The position numbers and the translations under genes were made by a program. Positions 8,168 through 16,182 of a stretch of DNA of 64,000 nucleotides are shown piece after piece. The stretch lies in assembly GCF_011046735.1 (NCBI RefSeq), contig NZ_CP049258.1:5040001-5104000 (forward strand), written 5' to 3'. How positions within the stretch are numbered: the first letter of the stretch is position 1; each line of letters begins with the position of its first letter. The notes beneath the pieces were generated by a model that was not told where the DNA came from, ran no database searches, and saw only the letters and a program-made list of their open reading frames with translations. The stretch comes from Nordella sp. HKS 07. GTDB lineage: Bacteria; Pseudomonadota; Alphaproteobacteria; Rhizobiales; Aestuariivirgaceae.

Positions 8168-9817
8168 ATGTCGACAGCAATCGCCATTCTGGGCGGCGTC
8201 GGGTTGTTTCTGCTCGGCATGACCGTCATGACCGACGGCCTCAAGGCGCTGGCGGGATCGGCCCTGCGCACCGTGCTCGGCAAGGCGGCGGCGACGCCGC
8301 TTTCGGGCGCCTTCTGGGGCGCCATCGTCACGCTGCTCGTGCAGTCGTCGAGCGCGGTGACGATGACGACGATCGGCCTGGTCAGCGCCGGGCTGCTGAC
8401 CTTTCCGCAAGGCTTGGGCCTCGTCTTCGGCGCCAATGTCGGCACCACCGGCACCGGCTGGCTCATCGCGCTGATCGGCGTGCGCGTCTCGCTATCGTCC
8501 TATGCGCTGCCGTTGATCTTCATTGGCGCGCTGGCGAAGCTCCTGGGCGGCGGGCGGATCGCGGCGTCGGGTGGGGCGCTCGCCGGTTTCGCGCTGGTGC
8601 TCTACGGGCTGACGACTCTCCAGCAGGGCATGGGCGGCCTCGCCGAGAGCCTACACCCGTCGGATCTGCCCGCGGTGCTGGGCATGCCCGGCATAGGCTG
8701 GGCCTCGGGCCTGGTCGGCCTTTTGAGCCTGATCCTCGCCGGCCTGGCGATGACCGCGGTCATGCAGTCCTCGACCGCCGCCATCGCCGTCACCATTTCG
8801 GCTTTCTTCGCCGGGGCGGTCGGCCTGGAGCAGGGCGCGGCGCTGATCATCGGCCAGAATATCGGGACGGCGACGAGCTCCGCGCTGGCGGCCATCGGCG
8901 CGAGTAGCACGGCCAAGCGCCTCGCTCTCGCTTATGTGCTGTTCAAGCTCATCGCGGCGCTCATCGCCATCGTCGCCTTTCCGTTCACCGCCCGGCTGAT
9001 GCAGGCCTTCACCGCATCGGTCGACGGGATGACGCTGCTCGCCGCCTACCACACGGCCTATAACGTCGTGGGCGTCGCGGTGCTCCTTCCGGCGACGCAG
9101 TGGTTCACCCGCGTCGTGGAGCGCCTCCTGCCTTCGCGCCAGACCGCCCTTGAGCAGGCCCTCGATCCGAGCGCACTCGCGAGCCCGGTGATCGCGATTG
9201 AAGCTGCCCGGCGTGTCGTGGCGGACATCCTCACGAGAGTGGCCGCCTCGGTTTCGTCGGCACTTTCGGGCGGGGCCGATCCTGCGGCGAAGGACACGGC
9301 GGAAGCCGCCACGACGCTCGAACAGGTGCGCGATTTCCTGTCCGAATTGCACGAGCCGCCCGAGACGGAGGCCGAGCAGCATCGCCTGACGAGCACGCTG
9401 CACGCGCTTGATCACGTCTCGCGCCTGGTCGAGGCCCTGGCGAATGGCGGGCTCACCGCAAAGCCGGCGGGCGCCCCCGACGACCTACGCGCCGCCGAAC
9501 TCTGCGCCAAGGCGATGCGCGCGGCACAGGCGGTCGGCGGCTCGATCACCTCCGAATCCGCCTTGAGCATCAAGGCGACACCCATCGGCTGGAGCGTTTC
9601 GCCTGAGATCGCCGCGGCGCTCGCTGAAGGAGAGGAGGCCGCCCGCGAGCTCGACGCCCTGCAGGGTGATCATCGCGCCGCGACGCTTGCTGCCGTCGCG
9701 CCGGGAAAACTGACCGCCGCCGATGCCTTCGCGCGGATCGACGCTGTACGCCGCCTCGACCGCATCGCGCATCATGCCTGGCGTTCGGCGACGCATCTCC
9801 TCGGTCGCGGCGCATGA
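8168..9817 (+). CDS. Na/Pi cotransporter family protein (NptA/YjbB-like)
   Basis: A 549-residue inner-membrane protein. Two inverted transmembrane repeats each carry a conserved hallmark: LLVQSSSAVTMTTIG (about residues 56-70) and AVMQSSTAAIAVTIS (about residues 195-210), each followed by a GANVGTT or GQNIGTA loop. A cytosolic PhoU-like helical domain occupies roughly residues 330-549. The family exports or imports phosphate with sodium. No pho box or pho gene is seen nearby. The gene is convergent with the glycosylase gene. Confidence 0.9.
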   Translation: MSTAIAILGGVGLFLLGMTVMTDGLKALAGSALRTVLGKAAATPLSGAFWGAIVTLLVQSSSAVTMTTIGLVSAGLLTFPQGLGLVFGANVGTTGTGWLIALIGVRVSLSSYALPLIFIGALAKLLGGGRIAASGGALAGFALVLYGLTTLQQGMGGLAESLHPSDLPAVLGMPGIGWASGLVGLLSLILAGLAMTAVMQSSTAAIAVTISAFFAGAVGLEQGAALIIGQNIGTATSSALAAIGASSTAKRLALAYVLFKLIAALIAIVAFPFTARLMQAFTASVDGMTLLAAYHTAYNVVGVAVLLPATQWFTRVVERLLPSRQTALEQALDPSALASPVIAIEAARRVVADILTRVAASVSSALSGGADPAAKDTAEAATTLEQVRDFLSELHEPPETEAEQHRLTSTLHALDHVSRLVEALANGGLTAKPAGAPDDLRAAELCAKAMRAAQAVGGSITSESALSIKATPIGWSVSPEIAAALAEGEEAARELDALQGDHRAATLAAVAPGKLTAADAFARIDAVRRLDRIAHHAWRSATHLLGRGA

Positions 9818-9859
9818 CGATTACCACCATTTCGACCACGATTTCGCTTCGGCGGGTTC

Positions 9860-10495
9860 CTATCCGTTGAGGGATTTTGGACCGCTGACAAACGGACTGC
9901 CCCGGACATAAAATCGTAAGACGCGATGTGCATCCCGTGAAATGCCGATCCTGGTGCTCTGCCCGATCTCGCCGGGTTCGTGGTCATCGCCGGCGAGCCA
10001 GAGCGGGCCTTCCCGGCAAAGATCCAGGCCATCGAGCCGAAGATCGATCTGCAACGCGGTGGCGAGTTTTCCTGGCCCACGCGCCAGGTCACGCAAACGC
10101 TCGATACCTCGGTTTCGCCGCATGATCGCGATACCGTCGAGTGGCTCGAGTGCTCTGATCAGGACGCCGGCTCCGATCCCGGGCGCCTCGCTTGAGACAT
10201 TCAGAAGGTATGAGCTGCCATAGGCTATATAAACATAGGCGTACCCATGTTCGAGAAACAGCGAGCGATTGCGCCGGGTCATTCCCCGATAGGCGTGCCC
10301 GGCGGCGTCGCCGACGACATACGCCTCGGTCTCGACAATCCGGCCGCTGGCAACGCCATCAGGCAAAGCCCGCACCAACACCTTGCCGATGAGATAACGC
10401 GCGAGTGAGACAGTATCCGTCGGCAGGTCTGAGCGCACGAGCGGCAGGTGGCGTTTCTTACGGCGGCCAGGTTTCACGGCATCTGCTCGACCCAT
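9860..10495 (-). CDS. DNA-3-methyladenine glycosylase (AAG/MPG family)
   Basis: A 211-residue base-excision repair enzyme that removes alkylated purines. RIVETEAYVVGDAAGHAYRG at about residues 52-71 contains the catalytic glutamate of the Aag family. MTRRNRSLFLEHGYAYVYIA and YLLNV follow, as do GAGVLIRALEP and the late RGPGKLATALQID segment. The start overlaps the SnoaL-like gene's end by 22 bp, so the two are probably cotranscribed. The length is normal for bacterial members. Confidence 0.93.
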   Translation of the reverse strand: MGRADAVKPGRRKKRHLPLVRSDLPTDTVSLARYLIGKVLVRALPDGVASGRIVETEAYVVGDAAGHAYRGMTRRNRSLFLEHGYAYVYIAYGSSYLLNVSSEAPGIGAGVLIRALEPLDGIAIMRRNRGIERLRDLARGPGKLATALQIDLRLDGLDLCREGPLWLAGDDHEPGEIGQSTRIGISRDAHRVLRFYVRGSPFVSGPKSLNG

Positions 10496-10854
10496 TGCGC
10501 GCGCGAATGTCCCGGCTTGAACGGATCACCGAAATACTGGGTCTCGCGGGCCACCTTCCCATCGACAAACTCCATGATGCTCACAGTGTAGGACGGCTGC
10601 CCGTCATAGGTCAGGACATATTCGGTGACCCAGAGGTCGCCCGCACCGATGATCCGCCGCACTGTGAAACGCTTCCGGTTCGGCTGCGCCGCGCGGGACA
10701 ACTGGATATTTCGCCGCCCGCGCATGCGCTCGCCCGATTGGGGATAGTCGAGCACCGCGTCCTCTCGATAGATCTCGTGCTCCACCTCGAAGTCGCTTGC
10801 GTCGGAGGCGGCCCAGTGGCGATCCAGAGCCGCTCTGATCTCCTGGTCTTTCAT
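10474..10854 (-). CDS. SnoaL-like/NTF2-like protein
   Basis: A 126-residue single-domain cone-shaped fold. The region HWAASDASDFEVEHEIYREDAVLDYPQSGE near residues 13-42 and the later YTVSIMEFVDGKVARETQYFGDPF are typical of SnoaL_2/NTF2-like polyketide-cyclase-type proteins. No enzyme function is assignable. It is the first gene of a short operon with the DNA glycosylase and is divergent from the epimerase at 11005. Confidence 0.87.
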   Translation of the reverse strand: MKDQEIRAALDRHWAASDASDFEVEHEIYREDAVLDYPQSGERMRGRRNIQLSRAAQPNRKRFTVRRIIGAGDLWVTEYVLTYDGQPSYTVSIMEFVDGKVARETQYFGDPFKPGHSRAQWVEQMP

Positions 10855-11004
10855 ATCGGATATTCTCCTTGACCATCGCCGTCGCTATGGTTGACGCCAA
10901 TGTCAACTGAAAGCAAGAATTCCCCCGAGCGGCCCTCCCGCAGCGTTCGCGCCAGCGCGGAAACATTGGGCATTCACGCATGAGCTTGCACAGGGAGAGG
11001 TAAA

Positions 11005-11985
11005 ATGCTGGTACTGGTGACAGGAGCAACCGGCAAGGTCGGCCAGGCGCTGATTGCCCGGATGTCGCGCGCAGCCGCGGCCCAGCCCGTGAAAATCCGC
11101 GCTCTCTGCCACAACCGCGTGCTGCCTGAGACGGAGACCCTTTCGGTGATGAAAGGATCGATCGCCGATCGCGCGGTCTGCCGCGCGGCACTGCGCGACG
11201 TCACCCATGTCGTCCATCTCGCCACCTGCAAGGAGACGCCCGAGGATGTGATGGATGTGACGGTCAAGGGCCTGTTCTGGCTGCTCGAGGAATTCCGCGA
11301 GAGTCCAAGCGCCAAACGCTTCGTGCTGATCGGCGGCGATGCGGCGGTCGGCCATTTCTTCTACCGCCACCCCGCGCCGGTCACCGAGGAAACGCCCCAT
11401 ATGGCCTATCCCGGCTGCTATGCCCTGTCGAAAGTGCTGGAAGAGGTGATGCTCCAGCAATATGGCATCCAGTACGGCATCGACTGGTGCTGCCTGAGAG
11501 CCCCATGGATCATGGAGAAGGACGATTTTCGTCACACGCTCTCCTTCGGCGATGATGTCTTCGGCGGCCCGGACTGGAAAACGATGGTGACGCCGGAAGA
11601 AGCGGAAGCGTGCCGTGCCAGGGGCGCCGTGCCGCTGCTTGAGGAAGCCGACGGGACACCGGTCAAGCGCAACTTCGTCCATGTCGACGATCTGGTCGAG
11701 GCGATCCTGCTGGCGCTGACCGCGACGGCGGCGCGCCAGCGTCTGTACAACATCTGCATGGACGAACCGGTCGACTATCAAATCGTCGCCGATCATCTGG
11801 CCCGCACGCGTGGCCTGCCGGTGAAGCCGATCCGCTCGCCCTATGTCAGCACCTGGATGGACAACAGCCGCGCCAAGGCCGAGCTCGGCTGGCGACCGGT
11901 CTACGATACGAAGAAGCTCATCGATGCCGCCTGGGACTACCGGCGTTCGCCGAGCGACCCGCGCCGCGTGTGGTATCCGGGCTGA
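11005..11985 (+). CDS. NAD-dependent epimerase/dehydratase family protein
   Basis: A 326-residue extended short-chain dehydrogenase. The nucleotide-binding motif VTGATGKVG is at residues 5-13 and the catalytic YxxxK is YALSK near residue 139. The AHVVHLA-type strand and the late FVHVDDLVEAILLAL segment also fit. It acts on nucleotide sugars or sugar-like ketones in the cytosol; the substrate is unknown. GGGAGAGG precedes the start. A RIME-like repeat follows immediately downstream. Confidence 0.9.
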   Translation: MLVLVTGATGKVGQALIARMSRAAAAQPVKIRALCHNRVLPETETLSVMKGSIADRAVCRAALRDVTHVVHLATCKETPEDVMDVTVKGLFWLLEEFRESPSAKRFVLIGGDAAVGHFFYRHPAPVTEETPHMAYPGCYALSKVLEEVMLQQYGIQYGIDWCCLRAPWIMEKDDFRHTLSFGDDVFGGPDWKTMVTPEEAEACRARGAVPLLEEADGTPVKRNFVHVDDLVEAILLALTATAARQRLYNICMDEPVDYQIVADHLARTRGLPVKPIRSPYVSTWMDNSRAKAELGWRPVYDTKKLIDAAWDYRRSPSDPRRVWYPG

Positions 11986-11991
11986 AGGGTT

Positions 11992-12096
11992 TAGAGCGCC
12001 GGACGCTCTCGTAGAATCGGCCCGGCGCTCTAACTCTTTGTTTTGCGCATCGGATTATCCGAAAACCGCTTCGTACTTTTCGGTCCGATGCTCTAG
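11992..12096. repeat. Bipartite palindromic intergenic repeat (RIME-like), copy 2
   Basis: AGAGCGCCGG...CCGGCGCTCT forms the first hairpin and GCATCGGA...TCCGATGC, enclosing AACCG...CTTTTCGG, the second. The same unit occurs in reverse orientation at 20210-20314. Its right end supplies the TAG stop codon of the membrane protein gene at 12093. Confidence 0.75.
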
Positions 12097-12578
12097 AACC
12101 GGAACGACCAGAAGAGGCAGAGCAGGGTCGCCGCCAGGAAGGCCGCGAAGCCGATGACGCGCAGCAACGGGCTCCGTCCCAGCTCGTTCAGGACGAAATG
12201 GCAGGCGACCACGGCGAGAGTGAGGCCGAAGCGCCAGTCGGCGAGCGCCCACAGGACGGAGACCTGGCCGAAGGCGGCCCTGGCGATCAGCACGCCGGCA
12301 ATCGTCCCGAACAGCGCGACGATGGTCCAGAAAACCGCCTCGGTCGCATTGTAGAAGACAAAGGCCGCCGCCCGCATGGGAAGGACCATGAGCAACAGCG
12401 CGGAGAAGCTATACACCGCCGCCAGCGGAATGAAGGTCGCGGCCGTCGCGATATCGTCGAGCCGGCGCAGGCCCAGGGCACCTTGCGGATATCCTTGCCG
12501 GTTCGCCAGCAGGCTGACCGCGGCGAGGGCGGCGGTCAGGAACGCGACAAGGACGACTGTCGAAAGAGCTTTGGTCAT
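12093..12578 (-). CDS. Small integral membrane protein, unknown function
   Basis: A 161-residue protein made mostly of hydrophobic helices: about five segments, at residues 5-25, 45-70, 78-100, 108-130 and 138-160. No catalytic motif or named family is apparent. The stop codon lies inside the adjacent palindromic repeat, suggesting that the repeat's insertion reset the C terminus. Other options are a DUF-type membrane protein or a component of an unknown transporter. Confidence 0.7.
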   Translation of the reverse strand: MTKALSTVVLVAFLTAALAAVSLLANRQGYPQGALGLRRLDDIATAATFIPLAAVYSFSALLLMVLPMRAAAFVFYNATEAVFWTIVALFGTIAGVLIARAAFGQVSVLWALADWRFGLTLAVVACHFVLNELGRSPLLRVIGFAAFLAATLLCLFWSFRF

Positions 12579-12642
12579 GGTCTATCCCCCATATCCTCCC
12601 GTCCTAGCCGACGAGCGTAAACCGAAGGTAACGACGCTACCC

Positions 12643-12972
12643 GTCATCACGGCGAAAGCCGCTATCGGATTCACACATCTGATGACCGGCCTGCGGCTTT
12701 ACCCTCGCCCTGCAAGCGAAGCGCAGCGGGGAGAGGGAAGGGGCCCGACGCGCAGCGGCGGGAAGGGTGAGGGGCACGGCCACCGGCGCAGTGAGGGCAT
12801 ATTTGTCGCGAGAGCGTTCAGTTGTCTGAGGTCGAACTCAATCTCGCAAAGGCCCCTCACCCTCCCATTGCTATGCAATGGGCCCCTCCCTCTCCCCGCT
12901 AAAGCGGGGCGAGGGTAAGGGCGCATCCCTCACGAGATGTGTGCATATGATAGCGGCGAAAGCCGGGATCCA
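12643..12972. repeat. MITE-like repeat with CACACATCT ends, long copy A
   Basis: CACACATCT (12672-12680) and AGATGTGTG (12935-12943) are perfect inverted ends. The flanks extend the symmetry outward to GCGAAAGCCGCTATC on the left and GATAGCGGCGAAAGC on the right. Inside are CCCTCACC, CCCATTGC and CCCCGCT-type hairpins. A nearly identical copy in the same orientation lies at 62263-62573. No transposase is encoded, so any movement would need one in trans. Confidence 0.75.
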
Positions 12973-13426
12973 CTGAGTAAGCGAAATCTGGGCGGTGTTG
13001 CGCATTCGGAGAGAATTTGAGGGATCGGGCTTTCCGCCGGATGACAGGTGGAGGGGAGAGCCATCGGCGTGGCGCCGCCATTGTGGCATCGCAACAAACG
13101 CTGCGGCTTCCCTGCCTGGGGGATGTTATCATCCCTGCCGGAAAAACCGGCTTGTCGCCCGCAAGCCTTTCAAAACGAAAGCGAATATTGAGGGCGACCG
13201 AGCTTCGAAGACGGCGCTTTTCGCCTTTTACGCTGTATCTACCCTGTATTTGATGAGGCCGGCTTCGCGAGAGCTCGGGATGGCGAACATGGACCAACCG
13301 CGCCGGCGCCGTCGATTCCCTCCGACACCGTCATCCCGGCGGCGCAGTGAGAGGGGATACCTCAGATCGTCATCCCGGCGAAAGCCGCTATCATATTCAC
13401 AACTCTTCCGGTTTTGCATATCAAAT

Positions 13427-13566
13427 GGATCCCGACTTTCGTCGCTATCGTACACACATCTCACAAAAGATGCGGTTCTCCACCTCCGCTCTTCGAGGGG
13501 CGAGGGGTGACCCGCATCCCTCGGAAAGATGTGTGAATCTGACAGCGACTTTCGTCGGTATGACGA
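13427..13566. repeat. MITE-like repeat with CACACATCT ends, short copy
   Basis: CACACATCT (13453-13461) and AGATGTGTG (13527-13535) enclose only 65 bp. Outside them the left flank CGACTTTCGTCGCTATCG is matched by the right flank GACAGCGACTTTCGTCGG in inverse, giving terminal inverted repeats of nearly 30 bp. The core differs from the long copies. Confidence 0.7.
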
Positions 13567-13682
13567 AAGAATCTCGCCGCCGGGGAGCGGAATAGGCGCA
13601 AGCTAGGCGGAGCGGCACAGCCTGAGGCACCGGGCAGAAGGAGCTTTCCTGGGGGCGGCGCAACGAAGGACGAGGACTCCCC

Positions 13683-15059
13683 ATGAAGCACTATGACGCG
13701 ATCATCATCGGCACCGGGCAGGCGGGGCCTGCGCTGGCGCGGCGTCTCGCCGGGTCGGGCAAAACCGTCGCCATCATCGAGCGCAAGCTCTTCGGCGGCA
13801 CCTGCGTCAACACCGGCTGCACGCCGACCAAGGCGCTGGTGGCGAGCGCCTATGCCGCGTTTTTGACGCGCCGCGCGGCCGATTTCGGTGTGATGATCGA
13901 TAGCTCGCCACGCGTCGACATCAAACGGGTAAAGGCCCGCATGAGAGCCATCGTCAGCCCCTCGACCACGGGCGTCGAAAGATCGCTGCGCAATGCAGAG
14001 AACTGCACCGTCTATCACGATCACGCCCGCTTCGTGGCACCCCATGAGGTGGCGGTCGGCGACGACGTGATCAAAGCGGACAGGATATTCATCAATGTCG
14101 GCGGCAGGGCGGCGGTGCCCGACATGCCGGGGCTCGACCAGGTCGACTATCTTACCAACTCATCGCTCCTCGAGCTCGATGTGTTGCCCAAACATCTCGT
14201 CATCATCGGCGGCAGCTATATCGGTCTCGAATTCGCGCAGATCTACCGCCGCTTCGGCAGCGAGGTCACGGTGATTGAAATGTCGTCCCGCCTCGTGCCG
14301 CGCGAGGACGAGGATGTCTCAGCTTCCATCCGCGATATTCTTGAGGCCGAGGGGATCAATATTCGCCTCAATGCGCAATGCATCTCGCTGGGAAAGCGCG
14401 GCGGCGACATCACCGCCCAAGTCGACTGCACGGAAGGGGCGCCCGAAGTGGCGGGCAGCCATCTGCTGCTCGCCGTCGGGCGGCGTCCCAATATCGACGA
14501 TCTGGGCCTCGACAAGGCAGGCATCGCCACGGACGAGAAAGGTTACATCACGGTCGACGACGAGCTGCGCACCAACGTGCCCGGCATCTGGGCGATGGGC
14601 GACTGCAACGGCAAGGGCGCCTTCACCCACACCGCCTGGAACGATTTCGAGATCGTCGCCGCCAATCTCCTCGACAAGGATACGCGCCGCGTCAGCGACC
14701 GCATCCCCGCCTATAATCTCTATATCGATCCGCCGCTCGGGCGGGTGGGCATGACCGAGGCGCAGGTGCGGAAATCCGGGCGGCCGGCCCTCATCGCCAC
14801 GATGCCGATGGAGGATGTCGGGCGCGCCTTCGAGAAGAGTGAAACGAAAGGGTTCATGAAAGTGCTCGTGGATCAAGAGACGAAGCAGATCCTTGGCGCC
14901 GCGATCCTCGGCACCGGGGGCGATGAGGCGATCCACTGCCTCCTCGATCTGATGTATGCGAGGGCGCCTTACACGGTGATGCAGCGGGCCATGCATATTC
15001 ACCCGACCGTGTCCGAATTCGTGCCCACCATGATGGGTGATTTCAGGCCGCTTGGATAA
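13683..15059 (+). CDS. Mercuric reductase-like pyridine nucleotide-disulfide oxidoreductase
   Basis: A 458-residue class I flavoprotein disulfide reductase. The FAD-binding motif IIIGTGQAGPALARRL is at residues 7-22 and the redox-active pair is in GGTCVNTGCTPTKAL near residue 44. The NAD(P)-binding motif IIGGSYIGLEFAQ is near residue 178, the second FAD motif is GIWAMGDCNG, and the dimerisation domain ends with HIHPTVSE, whose histidine is the usual catalytic base. It lacks the N-terminal heavy-metal domain and C-terminal cysteine pair of true MerA. The substrate is unknown. It is convergent with the exporter operon. Confidence 0.9.
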   Translation: MKHYDAIIIGTGQAGPALARRLAGSGKTVAIIERKLFGGTCVNTGCTPTKALVASAYAAFLTRRAADFGVMIDSSPRVDIKRVKARMRAIVSPSTTGVERSLRNAENCTVYHDHARFVAPHEVAVGDDVIKADRIFINVGGRAAVPDMPGLDQVDYLTNSSLLELDVLPKHLVIIGGSYIGLEFAQIYRRFGSEVTVIEMSSRLVPREDEDVSASIRDILEAEGINIRLNAQCISLGKRGGDITAQVDCTEGAPEVAGSHLLLAVGRRPNIDDLGLDKAGIATDEKGYITVDDELRTNVPGIWAMGDCNGKGAFTHTAWNDFEIVAANLLDKDTRRVSDRIPAYNLYIDPPLGRVGMTEAQVRKSGRPALIATMPMEDVGRAFEKSETKGFMKVLVDQETKQILGAAILGTGGDEAIHCLLDLMYARAPYTVMQRAMHIHPTVSEFVPTMMGDFRPLG

Positions 15060-15067
15060 ACCTGCAC

Positions 15068-16180
15068 CTATCTCAGGAATTGCCGGAACCGTCTCAGGGC
15101 CAGGTAGAACAGGATCGATCCGATCGCCAGGAGGGCCGCGAACTGCGGCCAGACCACATCGAGGCCGGCGCCGCGGAACAGGATGGCCTGCGCCAGCATG
15201 ACGAAATGCGTGTTGGGGGCTGCCAGCATGATGTCCTGGATGATCTGGGGCATGCTTTCGCGCGGGGTCGTGCCCCCTGACAGCATCTGAAGTGGCAGCA
15301 GCACCAGCATCAGCAAGAGACCGAATTGCGGCATCGAGCCCGCGACGGTGGCGAGGAAAATACCCAGGCAGGTCGTGGCAAAGAGCTGCAGCGCGGTACC
15401 CGCGAGGAACAGCGGGATCGAGCCTTCGATCGGCACGCCGAGCCAGCCTCTGATGACGAAGATCAGCGAGAAGGCGGTGGCGATAAGCACCACCAGCCCC
15501 ATCGAGAGGATCTTGCTCAGCATGATCTCGACCGGGGTCACGGGCATTACGAGCAGGTGCTCGATCGTGCCATGCTCGCGTTCGCGGATGAGAGCGGCGC
15601 CCGCCAGCACGATCGACAGCATGGTGATGGACGAGATGATGTTGTTGATGGCGCCGAACCAGCCCTTGTTGAGTTCCTGGTTGAAGCGCGCCCGCAGCAC
15701 GAGATCGACGGGGGCCGCCGTTTCACCGCGATAGTGATTGAGAAATTCGCCGACTTCGCTCGACACGATGGATTGCACATAGCCGCCCCCCGTGAAGGCC
15801 TGCGTCATGCGGGTCGCGTCGACATTGAGCTGGATCGTCGGCGACTTGCCGGCGAGAAGATCACGCTGGAAATTCGGCGGGATGTCGATGGCGAAGGTAT
15901 CGAGGCCGGCATCCATCCGGCTGTCCATCTCATATTGCGAGATGAGCCGCGGAACGACGAAATAGGGCGGATAGAACGCCGTGATGATGCGCGAGGAGAC
16001 CGGTGACTGATCCTCGTCGACGATCGCGATCGGCGCCCGGTTGAGCGTCTCCGGGATCGCCTTGGTAGCGGTATAGACGGAAAGCGTGAAGGCATAGACG
16101 ACGAGAGCCAGGAGCATCGGGTCGCGCGCAAGCCCCCGGAGCTCCTTGATGCTGAGCTGAAGGATGTTGGCCAAGCGCAT
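15068..16180 (-). CDS. ABC transporter permease, YhhJ-like
   Basis: A 370-residue ABC-2 type membrane subunit. One N-terminal helix (about residues 20-40) is followed by a large periplasmic domain and five or six helices from about residue 175 to 365. It contains the conserved EREHGTIEHLLVMPVTPVEIMLSKI loop that contacts the ATPase. Its start lies 2 bp beyond the stop of the RbbA-like gene, so it is the last gene of the HlyD-RbbA-YhhJ exporter operon. The cargo is unknown. Confidence 0.92.
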   Translation of the reverse strand: MRLANILQLSIKELRGLARDPMLLALVVYAFTLSVYTATKAIPETLNRAPIAIVDEDQSPVSSRIITAFYPPYFVVPRLISQYEMDSRMDAGLDTFAIDIPPNFQRDLLAGKSPTIQLNVDATRMTQAFTGGGYVQSIVSSEVGEFLNHYRGETAAPVDLVLRARFNQELNKGWFGAINNIISSITMLSIVLAGAALIREREHGTIEHLLVMPVTPVEIMLSKILSMGLVVLIATAFSLIFVIRGWLGVPIEGSIPLFLAGTALQLFATTCLGIFLATVAGSMPQFGLLLMLVLLPLQMLSGGTTPRESMPQIIQDIMLAAPNTHFVMLAQAILFRGAGLDVVWPQFAALLAIGSILFYLALRRFRQFLR

Positions 16181-16182
16181 AT

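Larger units (their letters stand above)
12579..13682. other. 1.1-kb noncoding region made mostly of repeats
   Basis: No gene is supportable here. The region holds a long and a short copy of a family with CACACATCT inverted ends (listed separately) and a partial end of a third near 13372-13410. The remaining sequence, about 12970-13370, shows no recognisable RNA gene. The flavoprotein promoter presumably lies just before 13683. Confidence 0.6.

Noticed and set aside
8168-9817. Phosphate-regulon gene
   Set aside because: The protein is NptA-like, but no pho box or other phosphate genes are visible nearby.
12579-13682. CRISPR-like or tRNA content in the repeat-rich gap
   Set aside because: The repeats are inverted and dispersed rather than regularly spaced direct repeats, and no cloverleaf could be found by eye.
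13683-15059. True mercuric reductase and mercury resistance operon
   Set aside because: The N-terminal metal domain, C-terminal cysteine pair and neighbouring mer genes are all absent.
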